This document shows, one piece after another, positions 1 through 8,783 of a stretch of DNA of 64,000 nucleotides; positions within the stretch are counted from its first letter, which is position 1; every line of letters starts with the position of its first letter. A program made the position numbers and the translations under genes. The stretch is taken from assembly GCA_016714005.1 (NCBI GenBank), contig JADJOA010000011.1, positions 1 through 64,000 of the forward strand. Reading direction: 5' to 3'. This DNA comes from Bacteroidota bacterium (GTDB lineage: Bacteria > Bacteroidota > Bacteroidia > AKYH767-A > OLB10). The notes beneath the pieces are model-generated. The model had not been told where the DNA came from and did not search any database. It saw only the letters and a program-made list of their open reading frames with translations.

Positions 1-640
1 GCCTGCGTTTTTACCCTCATGGAATGGCATATCGCTGGCTCCAAACGGGCTGGGAATGGACGTTACTTTGGTAGATATGTTGAAATTTTAGATAGTACGC
101 CACTGCCCCAACTAATATAAATAACCTGCCGCAAGTGGCACTGATACAGAATCAGCATCGCCCCGTTAATGTACAGGCTGTGGTTCTCGACTTTAAAATA
201 CCCGTTGACGATGGCTCAAACAGCGGCTACCGCCAATGGCGGCGCAAAGCTACTACATTGCCCAGCATTGTTAACGCACAAGATTACTATCCGTTCAGGA
301 TGATTATGCCCGCAAGGAAGTTTTAGCAGCATTGGGTATAGGTAGGGTTTAATAGTGAGGAGAAAGATGATGAGGTGAAGGAGTTATGGGAATAGCTATA
401 TTTTTAAATTTAAGGTTTACAGCCCTAGATTAGGAAAATTCCTGATTATCAAATCCGTTTTTAAAGTCTCTTATATTTGGGCAACCCTTATGTTTTTGCA
501 GAAAATGATGTAATTCAGACAAACTGTGATTTGGAAGGTTTAGAAAATATGTTATTTACGGCAAGAGCTTTTGCACCAATGGAGAAAGTATGCAACCCTC
601 AATATATTCCATGTATTTTCTCCTTATATAACATATAATC
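1..640 (+). pseudogene. RHS repeat-associated core remnant (C-terminal part)
   Basis: Reading across frames gives the landmarks of a Bacteroidota RHS core: an upstream stretch with KIPVDDGS and GYRQW, then DYYPFRMIMPARKF near 283-324, GFNSEEKDDEVKE near 345-380, YSPRLGKFL near 418-450 and NPYVFAENDV followed by LEGLEN near 482-548. These correspond to the family pattern YYPFGM, GFNGKE, YDPRLGRF, NPY and DLEGLE. Several frame changes and stops separate the landmarks. The 5' part would lie outside the window. RHS proteins are large secreted or surface YD-repeat proteins that carry variable C-terminal toxins. No intact toxin follows here. I infer a decayed gene and not just sequencing error, because substitutions occur at otherwise conserved positions. 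Confidence 0.7.
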
Positions 641-1830
641 CTACAAAGTATTTTTGCTGGAGATAATAGAAATTTTTATTCAGTAAAAATTCAACAGCTT
701 ATAGACAGAACAAAGATGGAGTTAATTTTGAAAATAAAAAATGGCTACAAAACTGAATACCGCGGCAAGTTCAAGTACTGGGCTAGCCTCTGACGGAACG
801 ATCCGCAGACCTGTTTCCGCCGAGAAGCTGGACCCGCTCCAGCTTATGATAAACCGAGCACTAGAGAGGCGGACATCAACAGCAGGTTTATTTGTTCGTT
901 AATGCTTCTAATAAATTGGCGCCAGGCGCTCCTTCAATAGATTATTATCTACGAAGTTACAATTAGTCCAGGTGATGCGAGTTCAAGTTGGCAGCCCAGT
1001 TCTTGTCCAATCCAAATCAAACTTTCGATTATAAAATACAAAGGGGACTACCCCAGTGATGGATTTCACTAACTTTTGAATTAGATAACTTTAGTGAGAA
1101 AAGCGAAATTCTCATATCTTCCTTTTAATAGATTTCAACTCAATCCCGGAGAGGGACCGGAGTTCATTATTTTTCACCTGCCAGGGACATCAGTATGGTA
1201 ACCACTAGGAATAGCTCTGCTGAAACTCCAGCAACTAAGGAGACAATTTTAGTGATTCTGAAATTCAGAAGAATGTATACAGGGAGATGGTTGTGAATTG
1301 ATAAACAATAAACAGGAAATAGTTGGCTAAACTGCCACAAGTTGGATTCCAAACAGTTTTAGGATGGGAATGCATCAATTATGTTTGAGATTGTGCTAGG
1401 AATTGAAAAATAAGGAAAGTAAGACTACTGTTGGGTTTGGTAGAAGTAATGGACTGAACAATAGGAAACAACAAGGCCTAAAAGAACTATCTAATTTTTG
1501 CCTACATTGCTATAATTAAAATGTTGAAACAAATGAAAAATATTTTAATGTATTAATACGAGGTTGTAAGTATTGGATTCTTCAGGAGTTTAGGTGGGAT
1601 AGCACATAATTTTGATAATTTGCTATAGTGGCAGTTCTTTTCTTTTTGATTTCGCTGGCTAATTTATTTATTAGAAACGTTCAGTTTGTTGTATGGATGA
1701 TACACTTCGAGCTATTATGTTTTATTTTATTTAATTCTATTTTATTTTATTGCAAGCACTTTACAAAACAAAGATTAGAAGTTCTTACATTAATTTACAC
1801 AATAGCTTAATTTGGTTTGTAGCTATGTCA
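641..1830. other. Degenerate stretch, no supported gene
   Basis: No ORF here has a recognisable family signature. The short open frames at 1167-1352 (-) and 1628-1810 (+) are low-complexity and hydrophobic by AT composition. The stretch follows the RHS core remnant, so it may include an eroded variable C-terminal region, but nothing in the sequence proves that. Confidence 0.4.
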
Positions 1831-2039
1831 GATAAATCACGAAAGTTCAATTCCATTTTTGCCTCAACAACACCAGTTCAATACTAATCATTGAGGCTCC
1901 CTATTTGTTTGCAAAAATCAAACAACATCAACCTACATAAATCCTCATAAAAAAGACATATGTCTGTCGTCTTTTTACCACTCTCCTTCTCCTCGAGCAT
2001 GGTGATAATTGTGTTTCGAGTGAATTTGCTTTTTTTCAT
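1830..2039 (-). pseudogene. IS3-family orfA transposase remnant
   Basis: The minus strand from an ATG at 2039 reads MKKSKFTRNTIITMLEE, then KESGKKTTDIC. This is close to the typical IS3 OrfA amino end (MKKSKFTE.QI..ML.E...G.K..DIC), which forms the first helix-turn-helix. After a frame change, about 1905-1840, the pieces NW, then GKNGIELS match the following OrfA region (NWK.KYGG.E.S.L). Stops interrupt it and no OrfB integrase-core (DDE) sequence is visible nearby. This is a truncated insertion-sequence fragment inside the decayed island. Terminal inverted repeats were not found. Confidence 0.6.
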
Positions 2040-2640
2040 TACAAATTAAAATTGGGGCTTTTTTCTCTACTTTTAAGTTGTCCGGTTTTAAGGATACTTA
2101 CGGAAAATTACAGGTCTGTACTTCTAAATTACTTAGCTCTTACCTTTCCAATAAATCAATTACCCTTTCTGTACAGCGTTGAACAAACTTCCATCAAATT
2201 AAAAATATCAGACCCATCCCAAGTAGTAATGTCCAAGTTCCTAAACTCAGGTCTCACTTAATTGTTCACTGTACTCCAAGTTGGTTATCAGTCTATATAT
2301 TCCTGTGTTTTTGATACCAAAAATACTCTTCTTTAGAATTTTCGATAACAAATTGGAAAGCTTCCTCCAACCAGTAATAGTATTTGAATCAACAAAGTTG
2401 TTTATTTTTGATATTGCAAAATTTGAGCTATCATCAAACAGGACAATATCAAAAAGCTACCTCATCCGATTGCAATAAAGAGATTGGTTGTTCTCAATAG
2501 GTGGAGAATCTTTCCTGAGGAATATCTAAGAGTATCATAAATCAACTTTAGACTTAGTTCTTACAGAGCCTTTTTTACCCTCTGCTCAAACCTATAAAAC
2601 TTTTTTCCACTATTTTGGAAATATAGTTATTGAGTTGGCG
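2040..2640. other. Degenerate stretch, possible immunity-gene fragment
   Basis: On the minus strand about 2465-2275, an open stretch reads FDIVLFDDSSNFAISKIN, then further charged and hydrophobic residues including GWRKLSNLLSKILKK. It lies directly downstream of the HNH-like toxin remnant on the same strand, which is where immunity genes sit in polymorphic toxin loci. No start codon or full ORF remains and I recognise no family, so the immunity role is only positional inference. Confidence 0.2.
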
Positions 2641-3562
2641 TGTTACCTTTCGCGTTTTAAATTTTTTGTTCAATAGCATCCCTTTGTTTAAGTATTTGTT
2701 CTTTCGTTGCTTTAGGTTTGCCAGGCTTAAATCCTACCATAGTTTAAGTTGTTCCCTTGTGATTTGCTCGCCCAATCGCTCGTAGTACTTTATGTTCCTT
2801 AGCTTCTCTCCAAGCCACCTTCACGGGATCGACTAACAGCAAGGACAGCCTTCTTAAAATAAGCTTTGCAAGTTTACTGACTTAGGTAATATATGATGAG
2901 CATCAAACCCATCTGCCAATTTTCAGTATACTTTGAAGGATTCTTTCTGCGGAATTAGCACTCCATACCCATCGGCTGATTTTACAAAGTGAGACTTTTT
3001 TTAATTGCTGCTAATCTCTCAATATTTTTGCCGCTCTGCTCGCAGTTGTCTCTATGTTTCTTTTAGAATCTTCTTTCTACTACTGTTTAACGGTCTGTTT
3101 TACGCCTTCATATCCTCCCACGGGAAACACAACCCGCCAAGAAAATCAAGCGACTGCGGCGGTTTTGAGCAGGTGTCGATTTGGGATCGAAGCAGTCTTG
3201 GCGACGGTATCCTTATGCATCACTAAAGGCTATCATGGACACTTCAGCCACAGCCCATATAACAATATAATTGGGAACTATATCTCCATTAGGATCGAAT
3301 AATGCACTGGATTTCGTTCATTGCACAGTAAGGTGATTGCTGTGGCTGCAAATCATCCCCTAGGGTGACACATCGTCCGGATACCTAAACGGGGGTTATA
3401 TTCCGCGAAAATGTGTTGTGATAAAGGTCTTACCGTTTCAAGCAGTTTGCATATATCCTTTTTCGGACCCCTTATTAAACCCGTACCTATACCCGCTGCT
3501 GCTAAAATCCCTTGCAGGCATAATCATCCCGAACGGATAGTAATATTCGTTTTCTAAAAGAT
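2640..3562 (-). pseudogene. RHS core remnant with HNH-like toxin tip
   Basis: Going down the minus strand: ENEYYYPFGMIMPARDF, then SSSGYRYGFN (about 3555-3470), then EYNPRLG (about 3405-3385), then QQSPYCAMN with RNPVHYSDPNGD (about 3345-3270). This is the C-terminal landmark order of an RHS core. Further on, about 2995-2860, the frame reads KSADGYGVLIPQKESFKVY and KLADGFDAHHILPKSVN. The DAHHILP motif with a following K/N-rich segment resembles HNH/Endonuclease VII-type nuclease toxins carried at RHS C-termini. Multiple stops and frame changes mean it cannot be translated as one protein. The toxin family is inferred from the HH motif and its position and was not tested. Confidence 0.6.
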
Positions 3563-3666
3563 TGATTTATAATATTTTTTATTGGCTTTTTAAACAGGTA
3601 GTTTATTGCCTAATAACACATAAAACAGCAAAAAGTGCTTTAATTTTTTTGCCAAAAGCATACATA

Positions 3667-3703
3667 AAAAAACTACTGCAAAATAAACGTGCAGTAGTTT
3701 TTT
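3667..3703. terminator. Bidirectional hairpin terminator
   Basis: AAAAAACTACTGC at 3667-3679 pairs perfectly with GCAGTAGTTTTTT at 3691-3703 around an 11-base loop. A/T runs on both sides make it usable on either strand. It lies just past the 3' end of the minus-strand gene at 3722-4444. Confidence 0.7.
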
Positions 3704-3721
3704 AAAAATTAAAATTTCAGG

Positions 3722-4444
3722 TTACTTTTTACTCATCTTTTCGTTAAGCAATCTTATATATTTTATTTTTTTGTTCATCACCTTACTTTTGTATGCATCA
3801 ACGGTATCGCGCATTTCTCTTTAGGGTTGCCTTCTTTTTTATACTGTTCCATTAAGCCGTTTTCTTCCAAGAGTTTTTCAAAATCTTTATTGCTCCAGTC
3901 TTTTAACTCACCTTTGTTGGTCGAGGAGTAATACTCATCAATAGAATTATCTTGCCCCTAACCCAAAAGAAAAGTTAGCTTCTGTTTTACCGTTTTTAAC
4001 CTGTTCATAGGTGGGCTCTCCTGCAACGCCATCATGGTCGCCTACTTTTATGTAATAGCAAAAGGGGCCATCAATAGCTAAAACGTCAAAAATTTTTTCC
4101 TTCAACACGGTTCAAAAAGCCTTGCTCGTTAGTAAGGTATTGCCCGCTAATTCAGATACTTTATTTTTTCAGCCTTTCCGTTTGCCCACGATTCAATTTT
4201 TACACCTGCAATATCAACGGTGTAGCTACGAGGTTTAACCCTTTTTGCCTTCAACAGGTTTATCGTTATAATAATCCTCAATAGATTTATAAAAGTTACA
4301 GGCATATGGTTTAAGTGCTTTGAGTTGTTCATCGGGTGTCTTCTTCTCATACAAAATTGTATTTACTTTTTCGGTAACAGTTTGCGCGCTAACGCTTACA
4401 CATGAGAGGGTTAGTGCTGTAAACAATAATTTAGCTTTATACAT
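3722..4444 (-). CDS. Secreted hypothetical protein, 240 aa after frame repair
   Basis: As sequenced the frame breaks six times, each at a short homopolymer: three apparent one-base insertions and three deletions (near 4250, 4160, 4150, 4090, 3960 and 3820). They cancel, so the 723-base span is exactly 241 codons. The repaired protein starts MYKAKLLFTALTLSCVSVSAQ, a clear Sec signal peptide ending at AQ. It then has a soluble domain with pieces such as VDIAGVKIESWANGK, NEQGFLNRVEGKNF, VLAIDGPFCYYIKVGDHDG and a basic C-terminus (YIRLLNEKMSKK). I do not recognise the family. The regular repair suggests that the gene is intact in the organism. The rho-independent terminator at 3667-3703 follows it. 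Confidence 0.55.
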
Positions 4445-4499
4445 AGTTTAAATTTTTAATAATGCTAGGAATTTGTTTACAATTATAATAAAAATACTT

Positions 4500-4592
4500 G
4501 ACACAGATTTCACAGATTATCGCTAATAATGTTAGATGTAACCAATTTAATTTAATAAAAAATAATTTGTGTTAATCTGTGCAATCTATGTC
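4500..4592. repeat. Imperfect inverted repeat (CACAGATT type)
   Basis: The 22-base arm at 4500-4521 (GACACAGATTTCACAGATTA) is the near reverse complement of 4571-4592 (TTAATCTGTGCAATCTATGTC), with a 49-base spacer. It lies between the start of the secreted gene at 4444 and the end of the recombinase at 4611. It could form a long hairpin (terminator-like or REP-like). Its position next to an integrase gene also makes a recombination site possible, but no core or duplicated target was found. Confidence 0.5.
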
Positions 4593-4610
4593 TCCTAATT
4601 AGCTGAGGTT

Positions 4611-5687
4611 TTAGCTAACAGCAACATTTCTAAACTCTAACTTTTCAAATACCTTTTCGGTTTCTTTATCCATATAACTTTGGCTTAGCTTAACATACCT
4701 GAAAAACTCTTTGCTGTTGGCAGCATGCCCGGATATTTGCCGCACCATGTGTTCGGGCATACCAAGGCAAAGCATGGTGGTAATAGCAGTTCTTCGCATA
4801 CTGTGAGAGGTTATTAAATCGCAAAAACGGTAAGGCTCTTTTGTTTTGGTATTTTTAAAAACAGGAGTGGGTATGCCTCTTACATCGCGGGTTTTTATGT
4901 GGGGCTCGGTAAATTTGTAAACTTCCATTAACAGTTTAATGTTTTTATTGAGGTTAACATTGCTTATTGGTGGCAATAACGTTTTGTACTTGTTTTTATA
5001 ACCGCGTATTATTTCAACACAATAGGAGGGAAGTTTAATGCGCGTAAAGGTTTGTGTCTTTTTAGAAGTTACTTTTAGGTAATGGAGCTCATTAATCAAT
5101 TCAAGGTTAGTAGTTTTTAGATTTAACAAATCAGATACCCTTAATGCTACAGTACAACCAAAAACAAAAATGTCTTTTGTTTTTTTTAAGGACGGGGAGA
5201 GATTATTCTCCATCTCCTTGTTGTAAATAAGTACATTTAATTGTTCCGGTAAAAGAGTAACTATTGGTATTTCTTCTTTACGAACATAAAAATCTTTGTG
5301 AAAACTGCCGGTAGCAATTCCTGCTTCATTGTTTAAGTAATTAAAAAACACACGAAGCATTTTTATGTTGTTGCCTACATAGTTGTCGTAGTGCCCAAGA
5401 TCGTTATGCAAAAAATCGGTAAAGCTTTTATAAAATTTTTTCCAGTATTTTTTTTCTGTTTCAAAATCTCTCTTACTTAATTTGGATGCATTACGTATGC
5501 GCAGTTCAAAATTTTTTTCGTAGCAAAACTGAAATAAAAGTTTACGCAGGTAACGATAATTTTCAGTTGTGCTTTTGCGGAGTTGCTTACCGTTTTTTTG
5601 CAGGCGTTTTCCTGAAAGTGTACTCTTTAAAAACTTATCGTAGTGTTCAAAAAAATCCAAAACATGTTTAGAATTTCTGGTACTCAT
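4611..5687 (-). CDS. Tyrosine recombinase / phage-type integrase
   Basis: The 358-aa frame is uninterrupted. The N-terminal part (about 1-150) is a SAM-like core-binding domain, with segments LRKLLFQFCYEKNFELRI and KMLRVFFNYLNNEAGI. The catalytic domain follows, with the expected residues: Arg in ALRVSDLLNL (about 183), HSMRRTA (HxxR, about 295-300), His in SGHAAN (about 320) and Tyr in KLSQSYMD (about 338). Members cut and rejoin DNA through a 3'-phosphotyrosine and serve integrative elements, inversions or chromosome resolution. It lacks the fixed context of XerC/D and sits beside the decayed RHS/IS island and an inverted repeat, so an element-borne recombinase is more likely. Its start is 33 bases beyond the end of the esterase gene on the same strand. 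Confidence 0.85.
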   Translation of the reverse strand: MSTRNSKHVLDFFEHYDKFLKSTLSGKRLQKNGKQLRKSTTENYRYLRKLLFQFCYEKNFELRIRNASKLSKRDFETEKKYWKKFYKSFTDFLHNDLGHYDNYVGNNIKMLRVFFNYLNNEAGIATGSFHKDFYVRKEEIPIVTLLPEQLNVLIYNKEMENNLSPSLKKTKDIFVFGCTVALRVSDLLNLKTTNLELINELHYLKVTSKKTQTFTRIKLPSYCVEIIRGYKNKYKTLLPPISNVNLNKNIKLLMEVYKFTEPHIKTRDVRGIPTPVFKNTKTKEPYRFCDLITSHSMRRTAITTMLCLGMPEHMVRQISGHAANSKEFFRYVKLSQSYMDKETEKVFEKLEFRNVAVS

Positions 5688-5720
5688 AATTCAAACTACC
5701 AAATTAAACAAGTGCAAAAA

Positions 5721-7496
5721 TTAATTCTTTATTAGCGTTGTTTTTGCTGAATAATTATTTCCCTGCGCCATAATGAGATAAATACCGGGAGCAAATTCAG
5801 TGCAATTTAAATGATGATTAAAGTTGCCACTATCATCAGGGATAATATGCTCTTTTCCTATAAGTTCTCCTTTTGAATTATAAATGGTAAGTGTTAAGTA
5901 AGTGCAATTAACATTTGTAACAGAGATTGTTACTTTTTCATTAGAAGGATTAGGATAGCATTTAATTTTTGAACCGATATCATCAGCAAAATTATTTGTT
6001 GAACTGTTTGCAGCTGTTCGGTAATAATAAAATGGAGAACTTACATCGGTACATGCAAATGTTGCGGAGCAGTAAGGATTAAGAGTTAAGCCAGGCAATG
6101 GCCCAATTGGTGGTGAACTGGAGCAAGCCAAGTTATTTGATATAGTATTTGCAAAATTTAAAAAGAGAGTTTCTCTAAATTGGATCACTTCAGGTGCATT
6201 TAAACCATGATCGGGATAATAAACCCCATTATTACCATAGGCATGTGTACTGCATCCTGTGTATAGTTTATGGCATGGAACAGTTATACCTTGTTGTTGC
6301 CATTGTTCAAGTTTATCTACAATGTACTTCGATCCCCACATTGGTCTTATACATGATGTGGTAACGCCCACAGGTGGTACAGCATTATTAAAGTTGCCCC
6401 AATAACTATTTCCAATGTTATAGTTAACCAATTTATCGCAAGGGCTATGAAGCATTATTACAGGTGTTTTTTCTGATGACTGCAAGAAACTGGAACGAGT
6501 TAAAGCACCTGCAACTGTTGCAATTCCTTTAATGGTATAGGTTGCCACTCTGTATGGTGGATGAGTACTTTGGTCAAGGTTTCCCAATGTTGGATTGTTG
6601 TTAAAATAATTGTAACCGCCCATTTCATTGTAAATTTCTTGCTGGCTTGCATACGCTAAATGCAAAACAGCAATTGCTCCTGCACTTTCACCATAGAGGA
6701 ACACCTTGTTTTTATTTATACCATACTGTGCACTGTTATATGATAAAAATTTTATGGCAGCATTAATATCCTGTATTGCCCAGTACCAACTTATTTCATT
6801 TATTAAATTGCCTGCACAAAGGTTAATAGTGTTTCCAGGGGTATTAGTGTTTCCATCAGGATCTCCCATTAGGCGATAGTTAACCAATGCAACCATATAT
6901 CCTGCATCGGCTAAAACTTTTGCGCTCGCGGTAAAATTTGTTTTATCACCGGCAATAAAACCACCCCCATGTACCATAACAATAAGAGGTTTGGTAGTGT
7001 TTGTTTTTTTGCCGTATAAATCCAGTTCAAGTACTCTGTTTGTGTTTACAAGATCCATATAAAAAGAGTAGCGCAGGTTAGAAAACCCATCAACAACCTG
7101 AGGACTGTTTGATAATTGTGGATTTGTAGTTCCACCCAAATTAATTGCAAAGGCATAAATCTTTTTATACCTGTGTTGATATGCTACTGTATATGTAAAG
7201 CCATGATTTCCCGGGTAACCGGTTGCTGTATTTACATCTGGTCGAGGCAAATTAGCAGTAGTTGATCCTATTATGGTCATATAATAAGGAGGGTTAGAAG
7301 CATCCTCAATATAAAAATGTATGCTAAGATTTGAAGAGGGAAAATCGGGGTCAAGTGCCCAACCAGAGCAACCATTAATATTTGAAGTAGCCGCATCAAA
7401 AAAACCGATTGGAAGTATATCAGCTCTTACTGCTCTAAGATTTATTAATAGGAAAACAAAGGAAAGGATAATTGTTTTGTGGGTGTTTTTTTTCAT
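5721..7496 (-). CDS. Secreted alpha/beta-hydrolase (esterase) with T9SS sorting domain
   Basis: The start is the ATG at 7496 (MKKNTHKTIILSFVFLL), which gives a Sec signal peptide; the longer open frame has no support. Residues about 35-150 hold a GWALDPD-containing beta domain of the kind placed before secreted enzymes. The hydrolase domain has the oxyanion-hole motif VMVHGGGFIAGD (about 175) and the nucleophile elbow YGESAGA (about 265), which fit the carboxylesterase/hormone-sensitive-lipase-like group. The His could be in CSTHAYG (about 415). The last 75 residues (IKCYPNPSNEKVTISV to the C-terminal TTLIKN) form a type A T9SS sorting domain, so the enzyme should reach the surface through the Por/T9SS apparatus. 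The substrate is unknown; acetylated polysaccharide or lipid esters are possible. Confidence 0.8.
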   Translation of the reverse strand: MKKNTHKTIILSFVFLLINLRAVRADILPIGFFDAATSNINGCSGWALDPDFPSSNLSIHFYIEDASNPPYYMTIIGSTTANLPRPDVNTATGYPGNHGFTYTVAYQHRYKKIYAFAINLGGTTNPQLSNSPQVVDGFSNLRYSFYMDLVNTNRVLELDLYGKKTNTTKPLIVMVHGGGFIAGDKTNFTASAKVLADAGYMVALVNYRLMGDPDGNTNTPGNTINLCAGNLINEISWYWAIQDINAAIKFLSYNSAQYGINKNKVFLYGESAGAIAVLHLAYASQQEIYNEMGGYNYFNNNPTLGNLDQSTHPPYRVATYTIKGIATVAGALTRSSFLQSSEKTPVIMLHSPCDKLVNYNIGNSYWGNFNNAVPPVGVTTSCIRPMWGSKYIVDKLEQWQQQGITVPCHKLYTGCSTHAYGNNGVYYPDHGLNAPEVIQFRETLFLNFANTISNNLACSSSPPIGPLPGLTLNPYCSATFACTDVSSPFYYYRTAANSSTNNFADDIGSKIKCYPNPSNEKVTISVTNVNCTYLTLTIYNSKGELIGKEHIIPDDSGNFNHHLNCTEFAPGIYLIMAQGNNYSAKTTLIKN

Positions 7497-7624
7497 ACAG
7501 TAACTGATTAGTGAATAAACCAAAAATATTAAATTGATATAGTTTTAAATATAGGCATCTATAAAATAGTTGTAAAGAATATTATTTGCCAAATTATGAA
7601 AAAAAATAATAACCTGGAATTAGA

Positions 7625-8260
7625 TTAGCTTAAAAAGTAAACCAAATTTCCCGCTATGAATTTTGAATTGGTTCTTTCAAACACTTCGTGAAGTAAATCA
7701 TCATTCGCTTTTATAAATGGTTTATTGGGTATGGATGCATTTAAAATAATTGTTCCATCATCTGCTAAAATTTTTTTACAGCTAAGCAGAAACTCATGTT
7801 TAAAAACTGCATCCGGCACTTTATCATCAATAAATAAATCAATAATAATTAGGTTGTAAATATTGTTGCATGATTCAACAAAAGTAAAGGCATCTGCCTC
7901 AATAATATTAAGATTATGGTTTGTGGTAACATTAAAAAAAACACGAGCCGTTTTTATTACAGCCGGGTCAATTTCTACAGCATCAATCTTAATTTGCCTG
8001 TTTAAACTATGTAGTATATTTATTGCACTTCCACCACCCATTCCTAAAATCAAAACATTTGCATTATTTATTATTTCTATTGATGAAATTGCCTCAAACA
8101 TAACTTCATGCAATTTGCCAAAAGAATAATTGGAATGCCTGGCGTTTAAAACATGCTTACCATTTTCAATTCTTACCTCAAGGCCGGGCGTAAATTGTGA
8201 ATTGATTTTTATAATATTCACAGGGTAGAGGTAGCTGAAAAGTTTTTTGATGAAAAGCAT
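7625..8260 (-). CDS. Spermidine-synthase-like SAM-fold methyltransferase
   Basis: This is 211 aa with the Rossmann fold of the polyamine synthase group: motif I LILGMGGGSAINIL (about 70), VEIDPAV (acidic residue after strand 2, about 96), IEADAF (about 120) and NLIIIDLFIDDKVP (motif IV, about 140). It is shorter than true spermidine synthases, and the catalytic Asp-Asp/Tyr arrangement is not clear, so it could be a methyltransferase of the fused-spermidine-synthase-like family. It begins 8 bases after the end of the upstream gene at 8269-8706, which suggests cotranscription. Confidence 0.65.
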   Translation of the reverse strand: MLFIKKLFSYLYPVNIIKINSQFTPGLEVRIENGKHVLNARHSNYSFGKLHEVMFEAISSIEIINNANVLILGMGGGSAINILHSLNRQIKIDAVEIDPAVIKTARVFFNVTTNHNLNIIEADAFTFVESCNNIYNLIIIDLFIDDKVPDAVFKHEFLLSCKKILADDGTIILNASIPNKPFIKANDDLLHEVFERTNSKFIAGNLVYFLS

Positions 8261-8268
8261 CTTTTCTG

Positions 8269-8706
8269 TTACATGCGTTTTACTTTGTAATACTTACGCT
8301 TAAATTTTTGCGGATTGTTAAGGGCTTTCTTCTGTTCTTCCTGTTGTTCTTTAACACGCGCTTCGGTTAATTTCTCCAGATTAAAATTAATAAATGTGAT
8401 GCTGTTTTGTTTTACATCACTAAAAAGAATTTTGTAGGCCTCATAACCTTGTTTTGCTACTAAAAAACTAAGGTTTTTGTGTATAAGTTTAAACTTTCCG
8501 GTGTCGTATCGTCCAGCTGTATCGCTCTTAATTATTTTATATAACAAATCGCCTTCGTACACCTCAATTTTTACCTCGCTAAGTTTTTCATTTGTTTCCT
8601 TGCATACAATAGTGCCTTTTATCTGACATTCCTGACTAACAGAAACGGCAGGCAGTAAAAGCATTAAGCATACCAATAATGAAAGATGTTTAAGCGGTCT
8701 TATCAT
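8269..8706 (-). CDS. Secreted protein with carboxypeptidase-regulatory-like domain
   Basis: The 145-aa protein starts with a signal peptide (HLSLLVCLMLLLPAVSVSQ). The mature part begins CQIKGTIVCKETNEKLSEVK, then YEGDLLYKIIKSDTAGRYDTG. This is the pattern of a small prealbumin-like beta-sandwich (carboxypeptidase regulatory-like/CarbopepD_reg), common in Bacteroidota exported proteins. The C-terminus is strongly basic with KEQQEEQKKALNN and ends KRKYYKVKRM. It is predicted to be periplasmic or surface-associated, with function unknown. It forms a tight pair with the spermidine-synthase-like gene 8 bases downstream. Confidence 0.5.
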   Translation of the reverse strand: MIRPLKHLSLLVCLMLLLPAVSVSQECQIKGTIVCKETNEKLSEVKIEVYEGDLLYKIIKSDTAGRYDTGKFKLIHKNLSFLVAKQGYEAYKILFSDVKQNSITFINFNLEKLTEARVKEQQEEQKKALNNPQKFKRKYYKVKRM

Positions 8707-8783
8707 TCTAAACTGAGCCTCGTTGTAAAGCTAAAAAATTTATACGCAAAAAAAGGCAAAAGGATATATGCTTGCATGAAGAT

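Noticed and set aside
3005..3302. Two overlapping plus-strand short frames
   Set aside because: They lie antisense to the RHS-core landmarks NPVHYSDPNGD, so the coding sense is the minus strand.
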